64,000 bases of DNA from Capitella teleta (Eukaryota; Annelida; Polychaeta; Capitellidae). Below the pieces are notes generated by a model. The model saw only the letters and a program-made list of their open reading frames with translations. It was not told the DNA's origin and searched no databases. Below are positions 24,201-36,500 of this stretch, one piece after another. The position numbers and the translations under genes were made by a program. Each line of letters begins with the position of its first letter. Within the stretch, counting starts at the first letter, position 1. The stretch spans positions 128,944-192,943 of the forward strand of contig KB301566.1 in assembly GCA_000328365.1 (NCBI GenBank), written 5' to 3'.

Positions 24201-24765
24201 CACGAGTCTATATTGTCGACCACGTGAGTACTCAAAATTAAGGTTACCAATATTTCGGAATTATCTAGAGACATGATAACGGATTTTGAACGCGGAAGGC
24301 ATGAGGTTGCTGAGCATGTTTAAAATGTTTATGGTGCAATATTTCATGGCACACAAAATAGAGCTTCCCGATAGTTATTGCAACTATAGACCTGTGCGTT
24401 TCTTTTTGCCTCTTAATGTAAAATTTCGAATACAAACAAATAAATAAAACTGTAGAATGTATAATGATTGTCTACATGCAATGCTCTATAGCCATTCTAT
24501 ATGATAATGTGATATCGGGATATCGGGATGCTTCGTAACGCCAAGGCAGTTATCATGCAATGATGATTTATGCAACTTGCAGTGCTATTCCCGAGTGTGG
24601 TTGTACTTACCAGTTCACATTGAGACCACATGTGTTGATTGGTATTGATGAACTACCGATCCCCAATAAAACATTAAATTATCTCGGACAGGTTGATGAC
24701 AGCTTGTTTGAAGGCCTTTCAATATTTTAGGAACCCCATTGTTGCGGTGGCAAAGGCTGTAGTGA
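24201..24765. other. Intergenic, no gene recognised
   Basis: AT-rich sequence up to an assembly gap. It contains a short GATATCGG tandem near 24511-24525. Confidence 0.4.
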
Positions 24766-24916
24766 NNNNNNNNNNNNNNNNNNNNNNNNNNNNNNNNNNN
24801 NNNNNNNNNNNNNNNNNNNNNNNNNNNNNNNNNNNNNNNNNNNNNNNNNNNNNNNNNNNNNNNNNNNNNNNNNNNNNNNNNNNNNNNNNNNNNNNNNNNN
24901 NNNNNNNNNNNNNNNN
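24766..24916. other. Assembly gap (151 N)
   Basis: A run of N. Frames crossing it are meaningless. Confidence 1.
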
Positions 24917-25091
24917 GGGGAAATGATTATCGAAGAACACGGGGGGAATTCATTATGTCATAACAATGACGCGAGGGAATCGAGGGAAATATTTGCCAGG
25001 TTTTACCTCGCCAGACGATGACACTAAAATGTCATTCACGCAATCGGCGTGATTGGTGACACAAAATAAGAGGCGGTACGTATGTACTGAA

Positions 25092-25801
25092 AGGGAGGGA
25101 GAACTGGTTAAAAATTGACTTTGAGTCGTTATTTGATGCACCATAAATGATTCCTATGCCTGGCCCACACAAGGAATATCATCGCTAACGATTTCGCGGG
25201 CGATATATTGCTAACTAGGCGTGACGTCAGCAGCTGTGATGAAACACCGAGTTCCCCATCTGTTACAATTGGCCTCGTCATATCAGCGTGTCCTACGACT
25301 AAACCCTTGGATATTTTTTTATTTTATTTTCGGAAATAGATAGAATAATCATTTTGCCACCAGTCAGGCGCGAAAAAAAAAAAAATATTTTTCGCTATTT
25401 TTCTTATTTTAACAAGCGATTTTCTAGGACACCTACCATGTTTCTCATCCTGAAACAGTAAAAAGGTCAGCCAGAGTGCACCACGCATGCGCTTTCGTTT
25501 CGTAAACAACAAAGATGTCCTTTTATGGCGAAGATGCTCTGCTCTGATTGGCTGAAATCGATAGCTTCACGAGGGGAACGGGACCAATCAGCCATCAGCC
25601 AAACCAAGCCATCAGCTGACGTTTGCCTCCTATACTTCGCAATGGAAGCCATATTCTCCCATAGGCGCAATGCTAACCCCGATATTCGGAATGCATTATT
25701 TCCTTACGCTTGCATCCAGGCATGGTGTTTTTGGCACGGAATGCTATCAATTGGTGCTATGAGTCAATAGAACATCACTTAAAATTTAGTTCCCCATCCC
25801 T
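25092..25801. mobile_element. 710-bp MITE with ~16-bp TIRs, copy 1 (TGAA target duplication)
   Basis: It starts AGGGAGGGAGAACTGG and ends in the near-complement CAGTTCCCCATCCCT-type terminus. The direct flanks are TGAA at 25088-25091 and 25802-25805. It is highly similar throughout to 40297-41014. It has no transposase and includes an internal poly-A tract of variable length. The 4-bp target and A-G-G-G terminus suggest a Kolobok- or piggyBac-like superfamily, which I cannot settle. Confidence 0.85.
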
Positions 25802-26064
25802 TGAACAGGGCGCCGAGAATTGCCGCATAACCTGCAGTGAGCGGAATTGGCGAGGATTTGATGTCCTGTAGAAATCAACAGGTCTTACGCACAAAGTAGT
25901 GACGTCACATAGTGAAATTTCAATATTAAATTTACCAGCATACCAACTTCCGTTTTCCGCTGATTCACTATTTCAGTTTGTGCTTACATTGTCTCTACAT
26001 CTTCGACTCTGACTTGGTTCTTCTACACTTCTTGTATTTTTTGAATTACTAAGGTTCTTCGAAC

Positions 26065-28250
26065 ACATCCAGACTCACCACAAAGAAATACACTGAAAAC
26101 AAACATAGCAACATACAACAAAATTCTCAAAAAGACAATCAGACAAGCAAAAGCACTCCACTACAACAACATCTTCACACAAGCACACAACAACCCAAAA
26201 GATACATGGAAAGCAATCAACAACACATTAAACAGAAACACAAAAACAGATACAAACATCGAATATCTCATAGACAACGACAGAAAAATCACAGCACCCA
26301 AAGAAATAGCAGACCACCTGAACACATTTTTCACAAACATCGGACACAAAATAGCATCACAAATTCCACCCTCTGACACAACCATCGACACATATCTTCA
26401 ACCAATCAACGCACCACCTTTCGACTTTCATCCAATAACACAAACAGACATCGACCAAATCATTCACAAACTCAAACCCCAACACTCAACAGGACACGAC
26501 GACATCAACATCATACTCATCAAAACACTGCACCGAGAACTTTGCCAACCAACCAAATGATAGCAACATCCATCTTTCCAAATTCACTCAAAATAGCTAA
26601 AATAAAACCTCTATACAAGAAAAGGAACAGACATCTATGCGAAAACTACAGACCAATATCATTACTACCTGCAATATCCAAAATACTAGAAAAAACCATA
26701 CTTAAACAACTCGACCACCACTTCACAACCAATAACCTCTACTACAAAAGTCAATACGGTTTCAGACACAAACACTCAACGGAACACGCACTACTGGAAT
26801 TGACCGACCGCCTACTAACATCCATGGATAAAAATGACTGCCCGACATCAATCTTTATAGACTTGACCAAAGCATTTGACTGTCTCAACCACAACATTCT
26901 CATACACAAACTCAAACACTACAACCTCCAAGACAAAGCCATCGCACTCTGCAAGAACTGCTTAACACACAGACAACAATATATCACTCTACAAAACACA
27001 ACATCGAACCACCTAAACATCAACACCGGCGTTCCCCAAGGTTCCATTCTTGGCCCTTTCCTCTTCCTCATCTACTTTAACGACCTTCCCAATAGCTCTT
27101 CCTCAATTGATTTCATAACCTATGCTGACGACACCACACTAATAACCTCACTCAACTCACACTTCTCCACAAATAGCCTCAATAATGAATTAAACAACGT
27201 CTTTAAATGGTTCTGCACAAATAAACTTTCACTCAACGCCACAAAAACAAACTCAATCACATTCCACACACCACAGAGAAAAATCACACCTCCAGACCTA
27301 TACATTAATTCACACAAAATACAAAACGTTGATCACACGAACTTCCTCGGCATCATCATTGACAAACACCTTTCATTCAAACCTCACATAAACAAAGTCA
27401 ACATAAAAATATCACAAATCACAGGTATCCTCAATAGACTCAAGCACCAATTCCCACAACACATCCTCCTAACAATTTATCAATCTCTCATCATCACATA
27501 CGGCGCTCTCACCTGGTCAAAAAGTCACCACATACACACATCAATAAAACAACAAAAGAAAGCCATCAGAACAATCACAAAATCCAAATATAACGCACAC
27601 ACAGAACCTCTATTCAAACAAACAAATCTTCTTAAAATTGAGGATCTGCGAAAGTTCCTTGAATTAAAATTCTATTATAAGTGGAAGAGTGGAGTACTTC
27701 CGAATTATTTCAGCACTTTTATCAGTGCTGGACAAGGAGATGATCGGTTGCGGGTCCCGTTGCATCGACACCAATTCTTCCAACTGGGTCTCCGCTATTC
27801 AATTACCAACACCGTCAACCCATTCCCACGCCATCTTCTCTCATATTCATCAACTCATTCAATAGCCTCATTTTCAAAAAGAATCAAATCTCATTTCATC
27901 AATCAATATTCATATCAATGTTTAATAGAAAACTGCTATGTCTGCAATAACCAAAATTAATATCCTATCAATAGTTCTCTCTCCCTCTCATGCTCGTCTC
28001 ATATCATTATCATCATGAATATCGTTATCATATTTCATCATTCCCCGGGGTGGCCAGCGCGAAAACGGACACTTGTTGTGCCTTAGCCTGGTATCCCTGC
28101 ATCATCATACTATCATCATCATCATTACTACCATTAGTCTGCACCCGGAAAAAAAAAAAAAAAATAAAAAAAAAAATGTTAATTTTTTTTTTTCTCCCCG
28201 CTTAATTCACATTGATGTATGTTGTTGTTAAATAAATGATTTCTCTCTCT
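26065..28250 (+). mobile_element. Young LINE, Jockey/CR1-group, 5'-truncated
   Basis: It begins in the linker between endonuclease and reverse transcriptase (open frame about 26066-26560). It continues through the RT frame at 26542-27960 and ends in a 3' UTR with CCGGGGTGGCCAGCGCG and a terminal AAATAAATGATTTCTCTC tail. A single frameshift in 26542-26560 separates the two frames. The endonuclease domain is absent. The 3' part is about 98% identical by eye to the inverted copy at 38395-39352. Confidence 0.93.
26542..27960 (+). CDS. LINE reverse transcriptase (ORF2 C-terminal part)
   Basis: 472 codons, read from a TTG because no ATG precedes it in frame; in life this would be the interior of a longer ORF2. 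The reverse-transcriptase motifs run in order: Y-R-P-I-S-L-L-P, Q-Y-G-F-R-x-K-H-S-T-E-H, F-I-D-L-T-K-A-F-D-C-L-N-H, G-V-P-Q-G-S-I-L-G-P, and the catalytic Y-A-D-D. Then come L-S-L-N-A-T-K-T and F-L-G-I-I-I-D. A conserved C-terminal region ends in a C-Y-V-C-N-N-Q-N tail. The enzyme copies LINE RNA at a nicked target. The sense strand is strikingly G-poor up to about 27640, then shifts to ordinary composition. Confidence 0.95.
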   Translation: MPTNQMIATSIFPNSLKIAKIKPLYKKRNRHLCENYRPISLLPAISKILEKTILKQLDHHFTTNNLYYKSQYGFRHKHSTEHALLELTDRLLTSMDKNDCPTSIFIDLTKAFDCLNHNILIHKLKHYNLQDKAIALCKNCLTHRQQYITLQNTTSNHLNINTGVPQGSILGPFLFLIYFNDLPNSSSSIDFITYADDTTLITSLNSHFSTNSLNNELNNVFKWFCTNKLSLNATKTNSITFHTPQRKITPPDLYINSHKIQNVDHTNFLGIIIDKHLSFKPHINKVNIKISQITGILNRLKHQFPQHILLTIYQSLIITYGALTWSKSHHIHTSIKQQKKAIRTITKSKYNAHTEPLFKQTNLLKIEDLRKFLELKFYYKWKSGVLPNYFSTFISAGQGDDRLRVPLHRHQFFQLGLRYSITNTVNPFPRHLLSYSSTHSIASFSKRIKSHFINQYSYQCLIENCYVCNNQN

Positions 28251-28355
28251 TGTTGTTTTATCACTCCATTTGGAAATCATCTATTCCTCTGGAAATCATG
28301 GACTCCTCCTCCAAAACATCTGCGCAAACCCCTGTTAGAAGGTCACGTGTGGCCG

Positions 28356-28412
28356 ATGTTTTGTGTCAGAGAAGCCTTTGACAATGTAGATCATGCTATC
28401 CTGCTCAATGAG
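28356..28412 (+). pseudogene. Tiny LINE reverse-transcriptase relic
   Basis: Translation contains E-A-F-D-N-V-D-H-A-I-L-L, the recognisable catalytic-A-region word of LINE reverse transcriptases. The rest is decayed. Confidence 0.4.
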
Positions 28413-30562
28413 TCATTTGTGTTGTGTCTGAGACCAAAGCCTAAATGATTCTCCTTTGTCTCAGACAGCAATCGACAGCGAGCCAGAAAAATAATATACT
28501 TCTGGTTAACAAGTAACGTTCTTCGATGCTTAGTTGCGCCAGCACCCATGTAGAGAAACGGAACGAGGCGCATCGATGCCTGTGCACATGTGGTTGCACT
28601 CTTTTAAAACAGAAACTGAAAACGGTTTTTTTATAACCGTGCTTTACTTCCAACTAATAATATGTTCTTACTTGTGTCAATTTGATTATATGGGTTTTTG
28701 CATGACGTTTTTAAGTGAGTATTTTATATATGAATGAACTATTAGAGTAATATTATCTGTAATCGCCCGCTAACCTCTCCATCGTAAGGCATGTGTTTGC
28801 CCACCACCCTAACTGGCATTGGGTCTAATGAATAAGCCCTTAGTATCGCCTGTCCACAAAATAGGTTGTTCGGAATAGAAGAGAAGCAAATTGGGTCTTT
28901 AGCCTTGAGTACTATACATACACGTATATATTTCAAGTCCAGACAAAGTAAGTGCCGCACAGTTTTGATCAATGGGTAAATCTACATGTATACGTACAAC
29001 CCATTTTGAAACCTTTGTACGAGGCATTGATTGCTCTGGCGCCCGTTGTGAATAAAAGCATTGAGCTTTGCATTCAGATTGAGGGAACAATTCCATGCAA
29101 AGCAAGGCTCACTGCGTCAAAAAAGCTCCGTTCGAATTGCAACAAATAATGCTGTACTGCAAATGGTGTAGAACGCTTGGCTCAGTATTGGGGAAAGGCG
29201 ATGCATCCCCGAGTGAAACACTTTTGAGTAATACTTACGTTATAGCAATTATGTAAAAATATGAATGAATGTCAACAGTGAAGGGCATGAATTGAGTGAT
29301 TATTATAGGTTAGTGCATGTAGTTTGAATCGTCGTCGCAAAACTTACATCGTAACATGCCATTTATATCGGAAAATGATAGAGAGGCGCAAACATAGGTA
29401 TACACTGGAGCGTACAATTCACTCATTGATTCGTATGTTTTTTCAATACCATGATTGGGTATGCTATATTACCATTATCAATATGATTTGTACACTCTTT
29501 CTACATTATGCCAAGTAGGATCCAGAATATGGGTAATTGAATTAAAGATAATCTTATTATCCAATGAAAACAGATTTGGCTTATTGTTCGTTTTCTTATC
29601 ACATGACACAAACATGCGCGTCTGTTTCACCGGTAAGTGCGGCTATAGACATCATCTAATCTTGCAAATGAATCAATTATGCTAGTAAATGAGCCAGTAC
29701 GTGCGTGTACAAGGCGCCAATATATCACGAATCACTTCTATTATATCATGTGCAGTTTACAACGATTTTGCAATGAACGCATCATCTGCATAATGGTCTT
29801 TCGGATAATTGCACATTGTCGAATGTCTGCCTCGGGCCACTACAGGGCAAATCTTTCTTCAACGTATGACTTCGAAGCCAAGCTGGTTTATCAGTATGGT
29901 GCTTCATCCGTGATCTGTTAAACCGTGAAGCATGATTTTTTCAAAAAAAGGTAAATGTAACCGAGTTTAACCAATTCTACCGGGGTAATTCAATAATTCA
30001 ATTGTCTGACAAAGGATATTAAATGTTTAACCGATAGAGCGAAACAAGGACCAATGATATGGATGTCTTTGGAGTAATAGGTGAGTGTAGCAGCTGTTTA
30101 ACATCAAGCAGTGATGCTGCCGTACGATTATAGTCTGAGTTATTACTTTAGACTAAATTATTGATTTTTGTGGTATTCAAGCTACCAGTTCGTAACAAAC
30201 GCAATAAGCTAATTAAGAATCAATCGGTTGTAATGCAAATCGGTGTGAAAGTATGATTTGAATGATGTTCATGACCGTGAAATATACCAAAGTATAAACC
30301 ACTTTATATATGCATACCTAAGTTTCTCGCTTTGGTAATGTATACACCGAGCAAAAAAAAATGTTCTGCAATTATTATTCATTACAAATAATTCACTTAG
30401 ACATGGTTTGTTTGTTAATTACAAAAAATTGCGACGAATGTGTGACGTTTGAATGTAATAATTGTGTGTGATGCAGATACAACAACCGCGAAATTCATAG
30501 GATATGTCCATATCACTCGTTCTTCAATTAAACAAGAGGGAAATCGACATTGAAATTCAAAG
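28413..30562. other. Intergenic, no gene recognised
   Basis: AT-rich unique-looking sequence between the LINE and the secreted-peptide gene. The promoter and 5' leader of the peptide gene should lie in its right-hand part; no TATA box was assigned. Confidence 0.45.
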
Positions 30563-33552
30563 ATGGTTAATCCATTGATGCAGTTGGTCTTAGTGGGCAT
30601 ATGTGCATTGTTTGCGCTTTCATTTGCTGTCTCATGCCCACATCCAGATCTTTTTAAGTGAGTACATTCAGCTTTAACTCAGATTCAAGCCTCTGTTTTC
30701 TTCATTTCAGTATTGCTTTCATGTATTATTTAACAAAGGAATGAAGTAATAGTTGCTTGTTCCAATAACCTGGGGCGCGCTTGAATAAAGTGTTTGGTTA
30801 CTCCCCTATAATAAAGTGAACACTTGATTGTTAGCAACACTGGTTAGCATGGATAATTTCGTAAAACTGCCGATTCGCCCAGATTTTCTAGCAACATGAT
30901 AGGACTATATTTCGAAAGTTCAACACACCTCGTTTAATTTATCAAGAAAAAAACGACCATTAATCTTATAAGTAAGCAGCACCATCTGCATTCAATGTGA
31001 GACCTCGTGGCAGCCTCCTTCAAGGGTGAAGATTAAGTGCAGCTTGATTAATCGCTCGATGTAGGAACGGGTTTCGACACCGAAGTGTCTAGATCGCATC
31101 ACTCTCAAGATATTGGGGCCGAGATGAACATGCGTCAGTGTCGTTGCATGTGAAGACTCGTGTCATTCAGGCGTCGGAGGTGGACTTAGACATCCGGCAC
31201 TGGTAGCCAATTTACGCTTTTCCTAGATATATCTTTGCTTGGATGATGTGATGTTATCTCAGATCTTTTATTGCACTAAGCATAACAAAAACAGAGTAAC
31301 GAGTTCTTTTTTTTTTCTTTTGTGGGGGGGGGGGGTGATTTGCGTTTATTGGTTGAAGGTCTCGTATATCACAAAAATGGATCTTGTTATCAAGGCATGT
31401 TCGAAATCAAGACTATTTATCGGCTTTGCAACATCCCACAAGACGAAAATGAGGTATGTCTCAGGCATCTGGAGAAAATTGATTGAAGATTGCATAGCAT
31501 CTGGATCTGTGCTTGAGTCCTTATGTCGATTAATGGGCTCTGAGATAGATCCCAGCCTCGCATCGTAAGCTCTCTTATACGCTAATTGTAGATACGTCGT
31601 TTGTTGCCAATATATATTTTTTTGCGAGATACAATGGATCGATATTTGTTCTATAGTGAGTGTACCAGGACAAGTTTGATGGAGGAAGGGTGTTTAATGT
31701 AGTCGCATTAAAAATACAATGGATTTCTCCTGTGATACACTGGTTACTATGCGTCGCTAGGAAGCTTCTTTTCGTGGAAAATTGTCCAATCAAATGTGTT
31801 CAAGGGGGGAGAAAAAGAAGGTTAAATTATTTATATATATACCGAGAAGGAGCTTCGGTGACACCTTTTTATTGATAATTCTGGGTTGTTCATTTCATAA
31901 GAATGGGAGAGGTAAGAGTAAGTAAGACCTTTGATCGACCTTTTATGGCAATGCAGGTTATTTTCGTAAGCATAGATTGGATTTCAAAATAGGTTAAGAT
32001 GCGAGCTTATAGTTATACTTAACTTTCCCGTAGCTCCACGTGTACCTGGACACTTACATACATACTAGTGCTTATATTTATATTTTTATTTCAGTACTAG
32101 CAAATTACAAATTTTATGTCACTTTGATCCTGGAATGTTGTGCAAGTTACCTCCCATTTGCTCAAAATCAACACTCCACGCACTGGTTTAATTTTATTGG
32201 TATGACTAGCACTTAAACATGTACTCCGATAACAATTACATGTAGTCCCGAAAGTCGAAAACGTTGTTCAACTATTCTTTCTGAGAACGATGCCTCAAAA
32301 CATTGAACCGTCCAATAATTCCAATGGAATGGTTTATTATTTACCACTGGAATCGAAGATTAAGAGCTAAAACCGACGATGCTAATATTTATGATTGCAC
32401 ATTTGCTCTTGTGAATGATACTTTTATTTGCAGATAATCCGCCATTTCACGCGACTACAACATGCTGGGGGTAGGTAATCATCTGATCATCTGCACAGGA
32501 AGCGAACATTCGTCAAAGGTCACGGCACCTTCTTTTATTATGCGGTGTCCATAGCAGCAAATAACTCTGCATACTTATGTGTCTGCGTCCGTATATCATA
32601 CGAAACTCGACATCATTACTGGGGAGTGACATCGGATCTATGCTAGTACTATACCAAACAGGGTGGCACGAGTGCTTAGTAAGAAATCAAAATACAGAGC
32701 AAGCGATACTATAATACACTCTTAAAAAGTAGACGTACAGACCACACCCAGTAGCACCCGAGAGTAAATCCGCAAAGGTATCATAATTAGTCACCATTCA
32801 ACCAGGAAAGACGCATCTCATCTCCGATAATCCTCAACAACGAAAGAATGTGAAATCAGGAGAACGAGGCTTTGATCTTCCAGAGGGCTCAATGCTCACC
32901 TGTAATTGGGTATTGATCACAGAACCAAGGTCGAATGTTGGTCATCACATGCTTCGAAAACGGAAATGATATTCTTGTAGGACAATGTTGGCCAACGTGA
33001 CGCATGAGATTTCTCAAGGACTGCACCCACTGTGAGTTTGAACACGCAATGTTTGCACCATTGTATTAGAGTAAGATAAGTGAATGTGGTTCTGTACGAT
33101 TCGTTACAGTCAGATGCAGCGTTCATGAACCCTGTCACCTGGCAGAACATCCACGAACTATCTACATGCATGAGGGGCAGCTAATTTGCATCTTCGTCTT
33201 CAAGTTTATTTATGGGTATGTGTTGAGTGTGCTGTTGGCCCTATCAGTCACGAGGTGAAGGCCCGCCTTCAACTCTACCCCTAATTAAGCCATCTGTAAA
33301 AAGGACGAATCGAGCTTATAAAAATTCTTATACTAATAGTGAAATTTAATTTGTTGTTAGCTTACATACATATTCATTACATTATGCTCTCTTTTTTTCA
33401 GTTCCGATGCTAGGCCTGACAGTGACGAGAACGATAATGCCACGCCTCCTTCTTTTCCTCCTTTACCTCCACCCCTACTTCCACCTCCACCTCCACCTCT
33501 ACCCAGGAGAATCAAATTTAATTGTTCTTACTGTAGCTTGAATATCAAATAA
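30563..33552 (+). CDS. Two-exon gene for an 81-aa secreted proline-rich Cys-X2-Cys peptide (family unknown)
   Basis: Exon 1 is 30563-30657 and exon 2 is 33402-33552 (stop TAA 33550-33552), with a 2744-bp intron between. The start context is AAGATGG. The donor AA|GTGAGT and the acceptor (an 8-T tract then CAG) both match consensus, and the frame carries across (AA|T, Asn32). Residues 1-24 form a signal peptide with core QLVLVGICALFALSFA and likely cleavage near A22-V-S. The mature part opens C-P-H-P, then has an acidic stretch (D-S-D-E-N-D-N) and a run of mostly Pro and Leu. A dibasic R-R (67-68) follows, then a cationic tail with N-C-S-Y-C ending I-K. Sequons are N-A-T and N-C-S. AATAAA overlaps the stop codon. 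The layout suits a neuropeptide or antimicrobial-peptide precursor, but I recognise no family. The gene model is inferred, not proven. Confidence 0.65.
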
Positions 33553-36500
33553 ATTATGTATCAGTTCTCTTCGGTTATCTTCAGTTTCGGATTCTGTAAT
33601 TTTTTATGTTTTTCAGTCGGAAACTGGTGTCCCATATAATTATTGTAATACATTGTAATTGTTTTTGCTAAAAGTCAATCTCTATGAAACTCGCATGTAA
33701 TAGGCACCAGGATGAGGAAAAACAGGCATGTCAAATTTCATCGTGATATGATAACTGTGGGCTGAAATATGCCTAAATGAATATTAATAATATTAATCTA
33801 GACTTTCAATCGCGAATTTCTCAAAATGACGGTTTTTGAAGTTTCGGACTTCAAAACGCTGTAACTTTGCAACCCCTTAAGATATATGCATGATTTCTGC
33901 ACCATAATACTCAGAAAAGTATCAGCTGTCTGTTGGTGCCTCAAACTCAAAATTTTCATCCCGACCCATGTGACCTGTTTTGCCGTGGACCCTCACATAT
34001 TATACATATGTATTTAGGCTTACAACTCGATCCTATATTTTAGCCGCCAATATAGACATATGCGTTTTACCATTCATGGGTCCACACCTATAAGGGAATG
34101 ATTCCTGGCAGATGATTTTTAGTAACAACACATATGCTTTAATGATCATTGGTGTAACATTAATTATAATCGTGCAACAAAAACAGCGCCACAAGCGGCA
34201 AATGTGTGAACCAAACCAATTTGCCGGGAAAATCAGAACCAACGAATATGCGCTGTTTGTGACTCATTTAAACCATGTAAATGATATCAGTAATTATTAT
34301 TCTGCGCTGGAATGATTATTTAGGGTGTATATTTCGTGAATTTGGCTTTTTCTCGGGCATTTTGGCTGATTTTTTATTAAGTTAACTCGTATGATTGGGT
34401 AGTTTTGCACCATGGTCGACTAAGGACAAAAATATAGAAACGGGTGGCTGTGAAAAAGGCTCGCCTACCTGACATTTGACCTATGACAATGGCAAGGGAG
34501 CGTTCGTGCTTTTTGTATACCGACATTTCTCACGCAATTTCTAGAAAGGCTTTATTGTCACATGCAAGCATTCAAATTTGTCACCTGGCCAACTAGTCCT
34601 TCAGCAAACAGAAAAAAAAAGAAGAAGAAACAAAACAAAATTTCGGGCAAAACGACAGTGTTTTTATAATATTCAACATCTCTAGTTAACGTTTTGGCGT
34701 TATAGCAGTATTAAAGTGGTAGCTAGCTTATGGATATAACCTCCAGTTTAAAACTATATATCGAAGATCATCAAACTTACATTTCTATAATTGTAATCGT
34801 TGCATTGAAGCATCTGAAGTCTGTGAAATGCATATCCACACACCATGTGTGTAATGTTGACTAAATGAGTAAATACAATTGACTCACAGGTACTATATCG
34901 ATAAAAACATATAGTCATCAAATTATGCAATGGCAATACCACCTGAGATTCTTGCAGCAGCACAACATTAGTGTCAATTGTTTCTGATCACGAGCACTGA
35001 ATTATCGTCAAGGATAATTCAATAGCCTAAAGTCATCACCCAAACTTATGCTTCTCGACTAATAAATCCGCAATGCATGCCACATCATGATGCGACAATT
35101 GGCTTCAGATCTTTGGGTAAACAGCTTTCTCGGTGTAATGCATTCAACCTTGACTTTATAAAACTACACACGAAAATAATTACGAGTGGCGAAATATTGT
35201 TTTCAGTTGCCTCGCGCAGTGGAGTCGTGCATTGGTAGCGTCATCGCCGACGCTTCACGCGAGTTAATTTAACGCTGTGTCAAACAAGGTTAATGAATTG
35301 CCACCCAATTCAAATGGGGGAATAGAGAGATTTGAGAGATTACTCGGACGACTTCGATCTAGAATTTCGAATGTAATTAATTGTGTGCTTTGCCCGGATA
35401 ACCCAGTGTTGTTTCCCAACGTTTGATCGAACTATACTAATGCTTAACAGACCACTGGTACATTCTATGATCTCGCTTTCGAACCCTGTGTTGAATAGCA
35501 AAACGGGATAGGAGGTGGAGTTGGCTGCTTCATTGGGGAGTTAATGCAGCGCCTCTTGGTTCTCCGCCCGCGTGCAAATGAGCTTTCAGAAACTAATTGA
35601 CAAGGGAAATTGACAAGAGGTTTGAGTCAAACGTTGCATCTGTCACGAATTGGTCCAGGATAAAACGTGATACATGTATCACTTTGCTGAAAGCTACGCC
35701 TGGACTGGTGGTCATGTATGCAGATAATGGAGAGTAGAGAGTAGGAAAGAGTGAAAGTGAATAGAAGGGAGAGTGTGAGTGAGAGGAAAGCGGATATCAA
35801 GGTCTCATGTCATCTGACAGCTAAGTGTGCTGTTGGATTGGGAGAGATTCGCCATCACGCAATATTTTTCCATGTGCTTTCAACATTATATTCACATTAT
35901 CGGTTGAGTGATGTAACTGACACTTGATTTGCTAGTGAATGAATCATAATGTTTGTTATTGTGCAGGTTGTACTCAATCGACCCGAAAGCCTCGTGACGG
36001 GAATGAATTGATAGCAATGTGGGATTTTGAATTTATTTATGATGTTTGAGAGTGTTCATGATGTTATTAGAGAGTATGCCCTCTTCAGAAAAGCGTGACG
36101 TATACTCGAGGAGGGGAGAAGATAGATACTGCATACTAGGGGGTACCAGTGATCTCTATGAACGAGAGTTGCTCTAGTTTAAACCTATATAGAGCCCTCT
36201 CTCCCTTCTAGATCATGTCCTCTCTCTCTCATTCTCTCAGCTCGTAAAAGCATTGTTAATACATAGCGTCAGCCTTTTCTGTGCACCCTATACCCTCTGA
36301 AGCTGCTTGGCTGTCCTTTGATCAAGCGACGGTTTCACGCCAAAAAGCAATCTACGTATTACCTTGGCGTAAAGGAACAAAAGTAGTTGCTGCGGAGGAG
36401 ATAGCCCTCTCAAAACCGCGTTTATTGGAGACAATGTATCAATGGCTTGGCTTTGTTCGCGAGAGCTTCACACTCCTGGATGCAATTTGGATGCATACGA

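Noticed and set aside
31239-31568. 109-codon plus-strand frame inside the peptide gene intron
   Set aside because: It crosses poly-T and poly-G tracts and has no domain. Splice signals to include it were not seen.
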